From NCBI GenBank assembly GCA_020049855.1, contig JAGVLJ010000001.1:124001-188000 (forward strand): a DNA stretch of 64,000 nt, given 5' to 3'. Position 1 is the first letter of the stretch; every line of letters starts with the position of its first letter. Positions 44,420 through 52,667 of this stretch are shown here, piece by piece. This stretch comes from Bacteroidia bacterium. Lineage in GTDB: Bacteria > Bacteroidota > Bacteroidia > UKL13-3. The notes beneath the pieces were generated by a model, which did no database searches, was not told the DNA's origin, and worked only from the letters and a program-made list of their open reading frames with translations. The position numbers and the translations under genes are program-made.

Positions 44420-46828
44420 ATGAGTGCACCTGAATCAAAATCTTTAACACTGGAACAATTCAAGCACGTGGTAATGAACGACTACAAGGTTTGTTTTGAG
44501 AGTAGGCAAGCCAGTTTACTTGGCCGAAAAGAGGTTTTAACCGGTAAAGCTAAATTCGGAATTTTTGGTGATGGGAAGGAATTGCCTCAAATAGCTATGG
44601 CCAAAGCCTTTCGGGAGGGAGACTTTAGATCGGGGTACTATCGCGACCAAACTTTTATGATGGCCAGCGGATTACATACTGTTCAGGAGTTTTTTGCTCA
44701 ACTTTATGCAAACACCAGTGTGGAGGCGGAACCGGCCTCGGCCGGACGGATGATGAACGGTCACTTTGCTACCCGAACTCTTAATGCAGATGGTTCTTGG
44801 AAAGAATTAAAAAAAAATAAAAATTCTTCGGCCGATATTTCACCAACTGCAGGACAAATGTTGCGGTTGGTGGGATTGGCCTATGCGTCTAAATATTATC
44901 GTGACAACAAAGAATTGGTTGGCGAAAATAGGTTTTCGGAAAATGGGAATGAAATAGCCTGGGGAACTATTGGTAATGCATCTACTTCCGAAGGGCATTT
45001 TTTTGAATCCATTAATGCCGCGGGTGTGCTCAAAATTCCCATGGTTATTTCAATATGGGACGATGAATATGGTATTTCGGTGCATGCCAAATACCAAACC
45101 ACTAAACAGAATATTTCAGAAATATTGAAGGGATTCGAGTTAAATGATAAAGGAGAAGGATTTAATATTTATTGTGTAAATGGATGGGATTATCCTGAAT
45201 TAATTCGTGTGTATGAAGCAGCGGCAAAAGAGGCGCGTGAAAAACATATTCCGGCCATTGTGCACGTAAAAGAATTAACACAACCGCAAGGCCATTCAAC
45301 TTCTGGTTCACATGAGCGCTACAAGAGCAAAGAGCGGTTAAAATGGGAACTGGAAAATGATTGCATACTTAAATTCAGGCAATGGATACTTAGCAGCGGA
45401 CTAAGTACCGAAGAAGAACTTAACAGGCTGGAAGAGGATGCTAAAATTTTTGTGAACGTAGCCAAAAAATCGGCATGGGAAAATTACCTTGCACCAATAA
45501 AAAATGATATTGCCGAAACTTGTGTGATGCTTGAGCAATTGGCGGGAGTGAGTATAAAAGGAGAATATATTCGCAGCCTTGCTGCCGACCTTAGAAAAAT
45601 AGCAGAGCCTGTGCGCAAAGACATGATGGTAGCTATAGGTAAAGCACTACGAATTTCTTATGGTGAAAACCACGCTTGGCGAAATGAACTAATAGCGTTT
45701 CGCAATCAACATATTGCCATTAACAAAGAGCGCTACAATTCGTACTTATACAGCAACTCTGCTGAATCGGCCATAAAAGTGACCGAAGTAAATCCCGAAT
45801 ATTCGGAAGAAAGTAAGACCGTTGATGGTCGCGAAATTATGCAGGCATTCTTCGATAAAGTATTAGAAAAGGATCCACGCATTTTTGCATTTGGCGAAGA
45901 CGTTGGAAAAATAGGTGATGTGAATCAAGGATTTGCCGGTTTGCAGGAAAAATACGGAGAAACACGTGTAGTTGATACCGGAATTCGCGAACTTACCATA
46001 ATCGGACAGGGATTGGGTGCTGCCATGCGCGGCCTTCGCCCGATTGCCGAAATTCAGTACTTAGATTATTTGCTCTACGCATTGCAGCCGCTAAGCGATG
46101 ATTTAGCCACCCTGCACTACCGTACCAAAGGCGGACAAAAAGCACCTCTTATTGTACGCACCAGAGGCCATCGGTTAGAAGGAATCTGGCACTCGGGTTC
46201 TCCTATGGGAATGATTTTAAACTCGCTTCGCGGCATGTATGTGCTTACCCCGCGCAACATGACACAGGCGGCAGGTTTTTACAATACCATGCTTAAAAGT
46301 GATGAACCTGCTTTAATTATAGAATGCCTGAACGGATATCGCCTTAAAGAAAAAATGCCCGATAATCTGGGCGACTATACCGTAATTCCGGGCAGGCCGG
46401 AAGTATTGCTCAGCGGTGATGATATAACCATTGTTACCTATGGCTCTACCTGCCGCATTGCTGAAGATGCCGCACATCAACTGGCCGAAATGGGCGTGAG
46501 CTGCGAACTGATTGACGTGCAAAGTTTGCTGCCCTTTGATACCCGCCATAGCATTGTTGAATCATTAAAGAAAACCAACAAAGTGGTATTTCTTGATGAA
46601 GACGTGCAAGGTGGGGCCAGTGCTTTTATGATGCAACAGGTACTCGAAATTCAAAACGGGTATAGGTGGCTTGATTGTGCCCCCCGAACACTTACTGCGA
46701 AGGATCATCGTCCGGCCTATGCAACAGACGGGGATTATTTCTCCAAATCAAATGCTGAACAACTGGCAGAGTTGGTAATGGAAATGATGCACGAACAAAA
46801 TCCGTTACAGTATCCCAAATTCGTTTAA
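44420..46828 (+). CDS. 2-oxoacid dehydrogenase E1, fused alpha and beta subunits
   Basis: The start ATG 44420 gives 802 residues. The alpha part (about 1-440) has the thiamine diphosphate region GNASTSEGHFFESINAAGV and ISIWDDEYGISVHA. The canonical GDG...NN pattern is written as GNA...DDE, as I recall for the fused Bacteroidota branch. The phosphorylation-loop-like GHSTSGSHERYKSKERL follows. The beta part (about 465-800) has FAFGEDVGKIGDVNQGFAG and TGIRELTIIGQG, then a transketolase C-terminal domain. It decarboxylates a branched-chain 2-oxoacid or pyruvate and feeds E2/E3, which are not in the window. The exact substrate is uncertain. A terminator follows directly. Confidence 0.92.
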   Translation: MSAPESKSLTLEQFKHVVMNDYKVCFESRQASLLGRKEVLTGKAKFGIFGDGKELPQIAMAKAFREGDFRSGYYRDQTFMMASGLHTVQEFFAQLYANTSVEAEPASAGRMMNGHFATRTLNADGSWKELKKNKNSSADISPTAGQMLRLVGLAYASKYYRDNKELVGENRFSENGNEIAWGTIGNASTSEGHFFESINAAGVLKIPMVISIWDDEYGISVHAKYQTTKQNISEILKGFELNDKGEGFNIYCVNGWDYPELIRVYEAAAKEAREKHIPAIVHVKELTQPQGHSTSGSHERYKSKERLKWELENDCILKFRQWILSSGLSTEEELNRLEEDAKIFVNVAKKSAWENYLAPIKNDIAETCVMLEQLAGVSIKGEYIRSLAADLRKIAEPVRKDMMVAIGKALRISYGENHAWRNELIAFRNQHIAINKERYNSYLYSNSAESAIKVTEVNPEYSEESKTVDGREIMQAFFDKVLEKDPRIFAFGEDVGKIGDVNQGFAGLQEKYGETRVVDTGIRELTIIGQGLGAAMRGLRPIAEIQYLDYLLYALQPLSDDLATLHYRTKGGQKAPLIVRTRGHRLEGIWHSGSPMGMILNSLRGMYVLTPRNMTQAAGFYNTMLKSDEPALIIECLNGYRLKEKMPDNLGDYTVIPGRPEVLLSGDDITIVTYGSTCRIAEDAAHQLAEMGVSCELIDVQSLLPFDTRHSIVESLKKTNKVVFLDEDVQGGASAFMMQQVLEIQNGYRWLDCAPRTLTAKDHRPAYATDGDYFSKSNAEQLAELVMEMMHEQNPLQYPKFV

Positions 46829-46832
46829 AAAG

Positions 46833-46860
46833 AAAAGGGAGCAAATGCCCGCTCCCTTTT
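46833..46860. terminator. Intrinsic terminator after the E1 gene
   Basis: AAAAGGGAGC (46833-46842) and GCTCCCTTTT (46851-46860) form a perfect 10-bp stem with an 8-base loop, between the convergent E1 gene and the minus-strand envelope gene. It has A/T tracts on both sides, so it can act in both directions. Confidence 0.88.
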
Positions 46861-46882
46861 ATGCAACTCAGATGATGCTTTC

Positions 46883-47896
46883 TTAAAAAGGAAGTTTAAC
46901 CCCAATGGTGGGTATGCTTTGTTGTTTACTGTAATGAATAAACCCAAAGGAGTATTGAAATCCTTTATACTCCAACAAAAATCCGAAATACCCCGGGTTT
47001 CCTTTAAACACCCCATCCGTTTTAGGAGATTTTGTAATAAATCCTCCCTCCACTCCATAAGAAAAAGAATCTTTTGAACGGGGGCTGGCATTCATCAGGA
47101 AAAATAAATCATACCCGGTATTTGAATATACTTTGTTAAACTTTCCACCGCTGAAATCGGTAAAGAAATAACCGCTCATTTTAATTCCGGTTTCAAAAAT
47201 TTCCTGATTGTATTTGTTTCGGTAATTATAAGTTAATGCGGCCCCCACAATGGGAGCAGGTACATTGCCAACCAATGTTATTCCTGCAACTGGAGTCATT
47301 TCAATGGTTTCATAATGGATACGATATTTTTTTACCTCTGTAAACCCGCCTAATCGCTGTGCTATATCGTACCGATAGTTTCTTTTCACCTCCTTTTTAT
47401 TGGCCAGCGCAAAATTGATAGCCGCCAACAGATTCAGGTCAGCAATTTCCTTCAGGTCCGAGGTGTCGTTTACATAAAACTGTATCACAATCCCTGTACG
47501 CAAATCAAACAAATTCAATTCATGTTTGGGCAGGTTCTCGGTCATGACATACTCCTCCCGGCTCAATTCAAACGTTTCATCCACATATTCTTCCTGCTTC
47601 ATTTTCAATCTTCGGTTTCCATTGGGATGAACCAGGTAAAATACTTTTACCGGAAGTTGTTTGCTTTCTGATTTACTCAATGCCGCATTTAAATCGTTAA
47701 TAAAAATATTTTTTAATGAATCGGCCCGGGTATAGGCAATAATTTTCAGCATTGATTCGCCAATAATGCGTACCTGTGTTTGGCCTGTAAGTTTAATAAC
47801 CAGCGTGTCGTTAAAGGTTAAGTGGTCTTCGTTTTCAGCCACGGAGCTAAATGGAAGGGCAATACAAACCCAGCACATCCAAAGTATATGTTTCAT
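46883..47896 (-). CDS. Envelope protein of unknown function in ECF sigma module A
   Basis: This 337-residue protein has a signal peptide (MKHILWMCWVCIALPFSSVA). Residues about 25-190 form a mixed domain with the strands TQVRIIGESMLKIIAYTRAD and VKVFYLVHPNGNRRLK. Residues about 200-337 alternate aromatic strands (GITLVGNVPAPIVGAALTYN, YFGFLLEYKGFQYSFGFIHY) and end IGVKLPF with a terminal Phe, as an outer-membrane barrel does. It is the third gene after an ECF sigma factor and a membrane protein on the same strand, 17 bases downstream, so it may be a target or a sensor of that sigma factor (inference). I do not recognise a family. Confidence 0.7.
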   Translation of the reverse strand: MKHILWMCWVCIALPFSSVAENEDHLTFNDTLVIKLTGQTQVRIIGESMLKIIAYTRADSLKNIFINDLNAALSKSESKQLPVKVFYLVHPNGNRRLKMKQEEYVDETFELSREEYVMTENLPKHELNLFDLRTGIVIQFYVNDTSDLKEIADLNLLAAINFALANKKEVKRNYRYDIAQRLGGFTEVKKYRIHYETIEMTPVAGITLVGNVPAPIVGAALTYNYRNKYNQEIFETGIKMSGYFFTDFSGGKFNKVYSNTGYDLFFLMNASPRSKDSFSYGVEGGFITKSPKTDGVFKGNPGYFGFLLEYKGFQYSFGFIHYSKQQSIPTIGVKLPF

Positions 47897-47913
47897 ATGA
47901 TAAAAAATTAGTT

Positions 47914-48549
47914 TTAAAAATTTGTGAGCAGCTTCAATGGAGAGTCGAAAATGTTTTTGCTTTTTGCCCCTTTTGCAAGAGAACCAATGGTAAAACGGAA
48001 TTTAGGTTTAATTGAATTTGTCACTGCAACCCATTCCTGTGGTTTTATGCTGTCGGTAAAATCAACAACCTGTAAAGCCGGTTTAGCTTTTCGTACTTCT
48101 GCCACAAGTGGCTTTTTCTGGGTATTCGTAATTTGAACAACCGAATCGGTGGATACCACCATCACCGGTGTGGTGTTATCGGCCACTGGTGCTATAAATT
48201 GTTTTTTACTTACTGCTTTAGGTTTTGGCCGATGGTTTTTCTTCTTTTCAACCAGAGTTTTGGTGTACAGTTTTTCCGTATGCGTAACAGCAGGTTTGCC
48301 GGTGGTTTTCTGAGTTTGCTGCGCCATATTTCGGGGCTGCTCGGGACGTAAATTCAGCCAAAAAATTCCGGCTATGATAAGTATCGCTGCTGCACTGCTC
48401 CAATACCATAATGGCCTTTTGTTTTGTTTGCCCTCAAGTGAAGCTTCAATCAGTTCCCACTTGCCGGCAAGCGAAGTTTGGTAGCCTGCGGGCAGACTGT
48501 CTAATGTATTTATTTTGTCCTGTATAATTTTATTCTCCAAGCTTTCCAT
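47914..48549 (-). CDS. Single-pass membrane protein, probable anti-sigma factor (module A)
   Basis: I place the start at ATG 48549 (211 residues); ATGs at 48573 and 48564 are also possible and would deepen the overlap with the sigma gene. The N-terminal ~48 residues are acidic and cytoplasmic (MESLENKIIQDKINTLDSLP), followed by one membrane helix (about 49-66; AAAILIIAGIFWL). The rest is a Lys/Gln/Thr-rich periplasmic tail with no recognised domain (KKNHRPKPKAVSKKQ). It overlaps the ECF sigma gene by 20 bases. Overlap, topology and position are those of an anti-sigma factor. I see no zinc-binding motif, so it is not a ZAS-type anti-sigma. Confidence 0.65.
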   Translation of the reverse strand: MESLENKIIQDKINTLDSLPAGYQTSLAGKWELIEASLEGKQNKRPLWYWSSAAAILIIAGIFWLNLRPEQPRNMAQQTQKTTGKPAVTHTEKLYTKTLVEKKKNHRPKPKAVSKKQFIAPVADNTTPVMVVSTDSVVQITNTQKKPLVAEVRKAKPALQVVDFTDSIKPQEWVAVTNSIKPKFRFTIGSLAKGAKSKNIFDSPLKLLTNF

Positions 48550-49090
48550 AACTCCTCCATCCATGTTGTTCAACCATTTTTTTCAGTCGTGCTTTTGCTT
48601 TTTGGTACTGTGTTTTGCTGGTGCTTTCGGTTATACCCAGCATTTCGGCAATCTCTTTATGTGCGTACCCCTCCACTACAAAAAGATTCAGAACGGTTCG
48701 GTAACCTGTTGGCAGTTGGGTAATCAGTTCAACCAACTCTTCGGCATGCAATTGCTGCAGTATATCGCTCTGATCAGGAATCTCCGCAATGGTTTCTTCC
48801 GTCATCAGGTAAAAACTGTTTTTTTTACGCAACTCCATTAAAGTCTCATTCACCACCATTTTTTTAATCCACATAAACAAGCTGTATTCACCGGTAAATT
48901 TAAATTCGGGCAACCGCTTAAACATTCGCATCAGAGCACGCATCGTGCAATCTTCTGCTTCGGCATGCCGCGGAATATACCGCTGGCTTATTCTAAACAT
49001 AGAAGCATACAGCGTTTCAAAAAGCTCTCGCTGAGCTTTGCGGTCGCCATTCTTACATAGTTTCACAAATTCTGCTGTAAAATACTTCAT
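48530..49090 (-). CDS. ECF-type RNA polymerase sigma factor (module A)
   Basis: The start ATG 49090 gives 186 residues; a TTG nine bases earlier is less likely. Region 2 spans about 20-90 (AQRELFETLYASMFRISQRY and MRMFKRLPEFKFTGEYSLFM). Region 4 spans about 125-175, with the helix-turn-helix HKEIAEMLGITESTSKTQYQKAKARL. It directs RNA polymerase to envelope-stress or specific uptake genes. It is the first gene of a three-gene cluster with a membrane protein and an envelope protein. The gap to CapA (49185) is 94 bases. Confidence 0.93.
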   Translation of the reverse strand: MKYFTAEFVKLCKNGDRKAQRELFETLYASMFRISQRYIPRHAEAEDCTMRALMRMFKRLPEFKFTGEYSLFMWIKKMVVNETLMELRKKNSFYLMTEETIAEIPDQSDILQQLHAEELVELITQLPTGYRTVLNLFVVEGYAHKEIAEMLGITESTSKTQYQKAKARLKKMVEQHGWRSYGKLGE

Positions 49091-49184
49091 GTGTTTCAAC
49101 TGCTAAAAATGCAGCGGATGTGTGAAAAGTTGCCCAAGGTAAAAAGAAAATGGAAAAATAATTCTAATTCGTTGAAAGACAGGA

Positions 49185-50546
49185 TCAGGTTTTTGCCCAA
49201 AGGTGGTCATTTTCCTCAGGTAAAAAATAGCGGAAGCAGAATTTCTCCAAATCACTCAACTCCTGTTGTGCCTCGGAATCGAAAATATTTTTTTGAGCCA
49301 AAGCTTTTTTAAGGGGGATAAAGCGCAGCGACTTTTTTGCTGGGTTATAGTGCATATAAAGGGGCAATATTTTTACCCCGCTTATCATTTTATGTGTTTT
49401 ACCCAGTTTTGTTCCTTTGCTAAAAGTTAATTCAAGCATAACAGGCATATGGCACCAGATAAAAATATCATACGCCACAAAATCGGCCAGCGAATAAATG
49501 GCGAACCCCTTTTTGCTTTCATTGGTATTTGGGTCGGTAAATGTTACTACTTCCATGGGTTGGGCATTGTGCGGATGGCCCCCAAGAATTACATCGGCCC
49601 CACATTCATTAAATACCCGATGAAACAACTCAACCGTATGGGCCGATGGGTATGCCTGATAGGCATTGCCTGCATGCAGAGAGAGAACAATAAAATCGGC
49701 ACCTCGTTTTCGTGCGGTTGCACATTGCGTTTTGATAAATGACAAGTCGCATCCGGGCACATTGAGCGGAAAATGATTCACCAGCCACGGTTTTCCCTTG
49801 GGGGTGGTAAGTTTATTTAACGAATAGGTGGCTGCTATGAATGCGGTTTTAATTCCATTACGTTCCAATATCGGAAAATCATGAACTGCATGTTCATTCA
49901 TAGAGGCACCACACCAGGCAATTTTTTTTTCTTTTAAAAACTCCATGGTTTGAAAAAGACCTTTTTTCCCCATATCCATTGAGTGGTTATTGGCAACACT
50001 CAATACATCGTATCCGTTATACTTCCCGTTTCCGTTAAAAATGCTAAACATTTCTTCCGAGCAGTTAAAGTACATATCGTTGAGCATTACCTCGGGTACC
50101 AATTGTGCTTTTTTGGATAGTTTAAGTGGAGTTTCCAGATTGGCAAAAACCATATCGGCATTAAAAAACCAATCTCCCGTTTCGTTCCACAAATCGGCAG
50201 CCGAGTGTTTATTCACAAGCTGGTAAGGCATCAGGTCGCCTCCGGCATGCAGTGTGCATGAAGTTTCCTCTGTAAAACCGATATCGGTGAAATCTATTTT
50301 TTGCGAACGGAAATAGGTTTCCAAACCCGAATTTTCGGTGGCCTCTACGTGCGGTTTCAAATAATATTTATACCCAAGGTAAATGGCGAGAGTTTCGCCC
50401 ATTGTAAGCGGATTTTCTTCAAAATTTATCAATGGGAAACGCCAGCTTTTTTTCTTGAACAAATGTACCAGCTCAAATATTCCCTTGAGCAGTATCACCA
50501 TCCATTTGCCTTTACGGGTTAGGGTTCTTACCGGAAAAGCGCGCAT
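49185..50546 (-). CDS. CapA-like (PGA_cap) metallophosphatase-type protein
   Basis: The 453 residues have the CapA fold. A leading GGDLMPY (about 103-109) replaces the usual GDxxxG metal motif, and the chain continues with FANLETPL, VLSVANNHSMDMGKKGL, FIVLSLHAGNAYQ and ILGGHPHNAQPMEVV. Family members belong to poly-gamma-glutamate or capsule synthesis, or are calcineurin-like phosphatases. There is no signal peptide, and the N-terminal ~90 residues are unusual. The ATG at 50546 overlaps the symporter gene by 35 bases; ATG 50501 would avoid the overlap. It is co-transcribed with the SSS transporter, so a link between solute uptake and cell-surface polymers is possible (inference). Confidence 0.85.
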   Translation of the reverse strand: MRAFPVRTLTRKGKWMVILLKGIFELVHLFKKKSWRFPLINFEENPLTMGETLAIYLGYKYYLKPHVEATENSGLETYFRSQKIDFTDIGFTEETSCTLHAGGDLMPYQLVNKHSAADLWNETGDWFFNADMVFANLETPLKLSKKAQLVPEVMLNDMYFNCSEEMFSIFNGNGKYNGYDVLSVANNHSMDMGKKGLFQTMEFLKEKKIAWCGASMNEHAVHDFPILERNGIKTAFIAATYSLNKLTTPKGKPWLVNHFPLNVPGCDLSFIKTQCATARKRGADFIVLSLHAGNAYQAYPSAHTVELFHRVFNECGADVILGGHPHNAQPMEVVTFTDPNTNESKKGFAIYSLADFVAYDIFIWCHMPVMLELTFSKGTKLGKTHKMISGVKILPLYMHYNPAKKSLRFIPLKKALAQKNIFDSEAQQELSDLEKFCFRYFLPEENDHLWAKT

Positions 50547-51933
50547 TATGAAAGAATGCTAAAACAACAAAGTGAAACATCAGCGCAAAACATACCCCAA
50601 AATACACCTCGTTTACTTCATCCCAAAATACACTTTTACCCGACCTGTATAGTTTTATGGAATAAGTAAAAGCTACACTCAGCAGCATTTGCCAAAACAC
50701 CCATGAAGGTGCAATTTTAAAGCGGGTATATGAAAACAAAACCGGAACCAACAGGCCGGCACATACATAAGGGGTAAAATCAAAAAAAAGGGCAACTACC
50801 GTGCTGTTTCTGTACTGCACACAGAGCAAGGCATTTGCCACACCCACGCAAACTAAGGCATAACGTGTGAGTTGCTCAATGCCCAGTGAAAGGAATTTTT
50901 TATTGGCGTGCAATAAGTCTTTTGAAACGCTAATGGCCGAGGTAAACAAAAAACTGTTTCCGGTAGAAATGATAGTTGCCAGCAATCCGGTAAAAAAAAG
51001 CCCCATGAGTACCGGAGTCAAAAACTGTTGTCCGGCTATCAGGTAAAGTTGATAAGGCGAGAACAACAACCCCGAATGTTGTAACAAACTCAATGCATAC
51101 AGTGCCGCGGTTGCTGCCAGAAAATCAAACAATGTCCAACACAGTACACTTATCACCAGTCCCTTTTGTGCTGTGGAGGGCTTATCAACGGAATAAATAC
51201 GTTGATGGTAATTGGGGTCAACCAATACTACTGCGGCAAATAAAAACCACGAGCCAATGTACCAATACGACTGTGGTAAGTGAAAGCGCAATAAAGCAGG
51301 ATTGATTGTTTGAAACGGAGACACACCATAATTAGCATACAAACTGATGACCATGGCTGTAAATCCCACAAACATAAAAATGAACTGAAGCAAATCCGTT
51401 TTTACTACGGTTTTAAAACCGCCTTTTAGAATATACCCTCCCGAAAAAAGAGTAGCCAGCACAATACACCACACCATATTCCAGCCCCAGATGAAATGCA
51501 ATACCTGAGCAGTCATAAGCAGGTACATGGCCGGAGCAGTAATGAGTAGAATAAGCAGAGTTCCTAAAGTAGCTACCCTGTTTCCGTAGTGATACCTTAA
51601 TAGATCAGACAGGGTTGTAAATTTTCCTTCGCGTGCTTTTTTTGCATAAAACAAAGCAAAGACCAAAGAAAAAAGGGAATACGGAAGACTCAGAAACAGC
51701 CAGGCCGAAACACCATGTTGTGCGTACAGCTCGCCAATTCCCAGCACCCAGCCATACATGGTTGAAACAAGCGTAGCCACAAAGGGGAAAAGCGTAACTT
51801 TACGACCCGCAAGAATAAAGTCGGTGGATGAATTGTTTTTTTTTCTTCGTACAAAAGCCACAAAAACCAGTACCAGAAAATAAACTACAATAATAAATTG
51901 AGCTGCAACAGGCACAGGTGCAAATAAAAGCAT
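50512..51933 (-). CDS. Sodium:solute symporter (SSS family)
   Basis: This 473-residue protein has about 12-13 hydrophobic helices. The family pattern FILAGRKVTLFPFVATLVST (about 38-57) lies near the N-terminus, and LGIGELYAQHGVSAW and KTDLLQFIFMFVGF follow. It imports an organic solute with sodium; the substrate is unknown. The start is ATG 51933 (MLLFAPVPVAAQFII). It overlaps the CapA-like gene downstream. It is a different gene from the symporter at 1-538 and has no small partner ORF. Confidence 0.9.
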   Translation of the reverse strand: MLLFAPVPVAAQFIIVVYFLVLVFVAFVRRKKNNSSTDFILAGRKVTLFPFVATLVSTMYGWVLGIGELYAQHGVSAWLFLSLPYSLFSLVFALFYAKKAREGKFTTLSDLLRYHYGNRVATLGTLLILLITAPAMYLLMTAQVLHFIWGWNMVWCIVLATLFSGGYILKGGFKTVVKTDLLQFIFMFVGFTAMVISLYANYGVSPFQTINPALLRFHLPQSYWYIGSWFLFAAVVLVDPNYHQRIYSVDKPSTAQKGLVISVLCWTLFDFLAATAALYALSLLQHSGLLFSPYQLYLIAGQQFLTPVLMGLFFTGLLATIISTGNSFLFTSAISVSKDLLHANKKFLSLGIEQLTRYALVCVGVANALLCVQYRNSTVVALFFDFTPYVCAGLLVPVLFSYTRFKIAPSWVFWQMLLSVAFTYSIKLYRSGKSVFWDEVNEVYFGVCFALMFHFVVLAFFHNARFSGKNPNP

Positions 51934-52106
51934 CGGCAGTGTAATTTTAGCAGTAAAAGTTTAGCCCAATACGCCCGGAGCTTAAAAAGCGCTGTAAATT
52001 GTTTATTTGATTTATAGCACCTTATAAAAAAGGCGTTAAAATTTGCCTATTCAAATACAACGTCTGCACTTATCCTGCGGTCTTTCTCAGTAATTAAGCT
52101 CCCTCA

Positions 52107-52667
52107 TTGAGTACAAGCGGCCAAACTTTAAGTGATGAAGAGTTGATTGTTCTTTGCCGAAACAATCAGGTTTTTGCACAAAACGAACTTTACAAACGTT
52201 TTGCCAGAAGGGTAATGGGTATTGCTATGCGTTACAGCCGCAACCGCGAGGATGCTCAGGACATTGTCCAGGATAGTTTTGTGAAAATTTTTCTGGGGCT
52301 TAAAAATTTTAAAGGAGATGGCTCTTTTGAAGGTTGGATAAAACGCATTGCCGTAAACACAGCCATTAACCATATTCAAAAGCAACTGAAATTTACCAAC
52401 GAATCGGCTATTGAGGCCGCATCGGATCTGATATACGATAACCAGATTATTAAAAACATATCGGCCAATGAACTCATCGGTTTGGTGCAGGCCATGCCTG
52501 ATGGATTTCGTACCGTATTTAACTTGTTTGTAATTGAGGGTTACCAGCATCAGGAAATAGGTGAAATGCTGGGCATTTCAGAAGGAACATCCAAATCGCA
52601 ACTGGCTCGGGCCCGACAACACTTGGCCAATAAAATTAAATCGAAAAAGTTAGACTATAATGAATAG
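52107..52667 (+). CDS. ECF-type RNA polymerase sigma factor (module B)
   Basis: This 186-residue protein has region 2 at about 20-90 (YSRNREDAQDIVQDSFVKIF and GDGSFEGWIKRIAVNTAINH) and region 4 at about 125-180, with the helix-turn-helix HQEIGEMLGISEGTSKSQLARARQHL. It directs transcription of a dedicated gene set; no target can be read. The start is TTG 52107, because an in-frame stop lies at 52095 and no ATG lies before the first conserved helix. It overlaps the following gene by eight bases. Confidence 0.93.
   Translation: MSTSGQTLSDEELIVLCRNNQVFAQNELYKRFARRVMGIAMRYSRNREDAQDIVQDSFVKIFLGLKNFKGDGSFEGWIKRIAVNTAINHIQKQLKFTNESAIEAASDLIYDNQIIKNISANELIGLVQAMPDGFRTVFNLFVIEGYQHQEIGEMLGISEGTSKSQLARARQHLANKIKSKKLDYNE

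Noticed and set aside
52128-52550. 140-codon minus-strand frame across the ECF sigma gene
   Set aside because: The plus strand encodes a clear sigma factor; the antisense frame follows its codon pattern.
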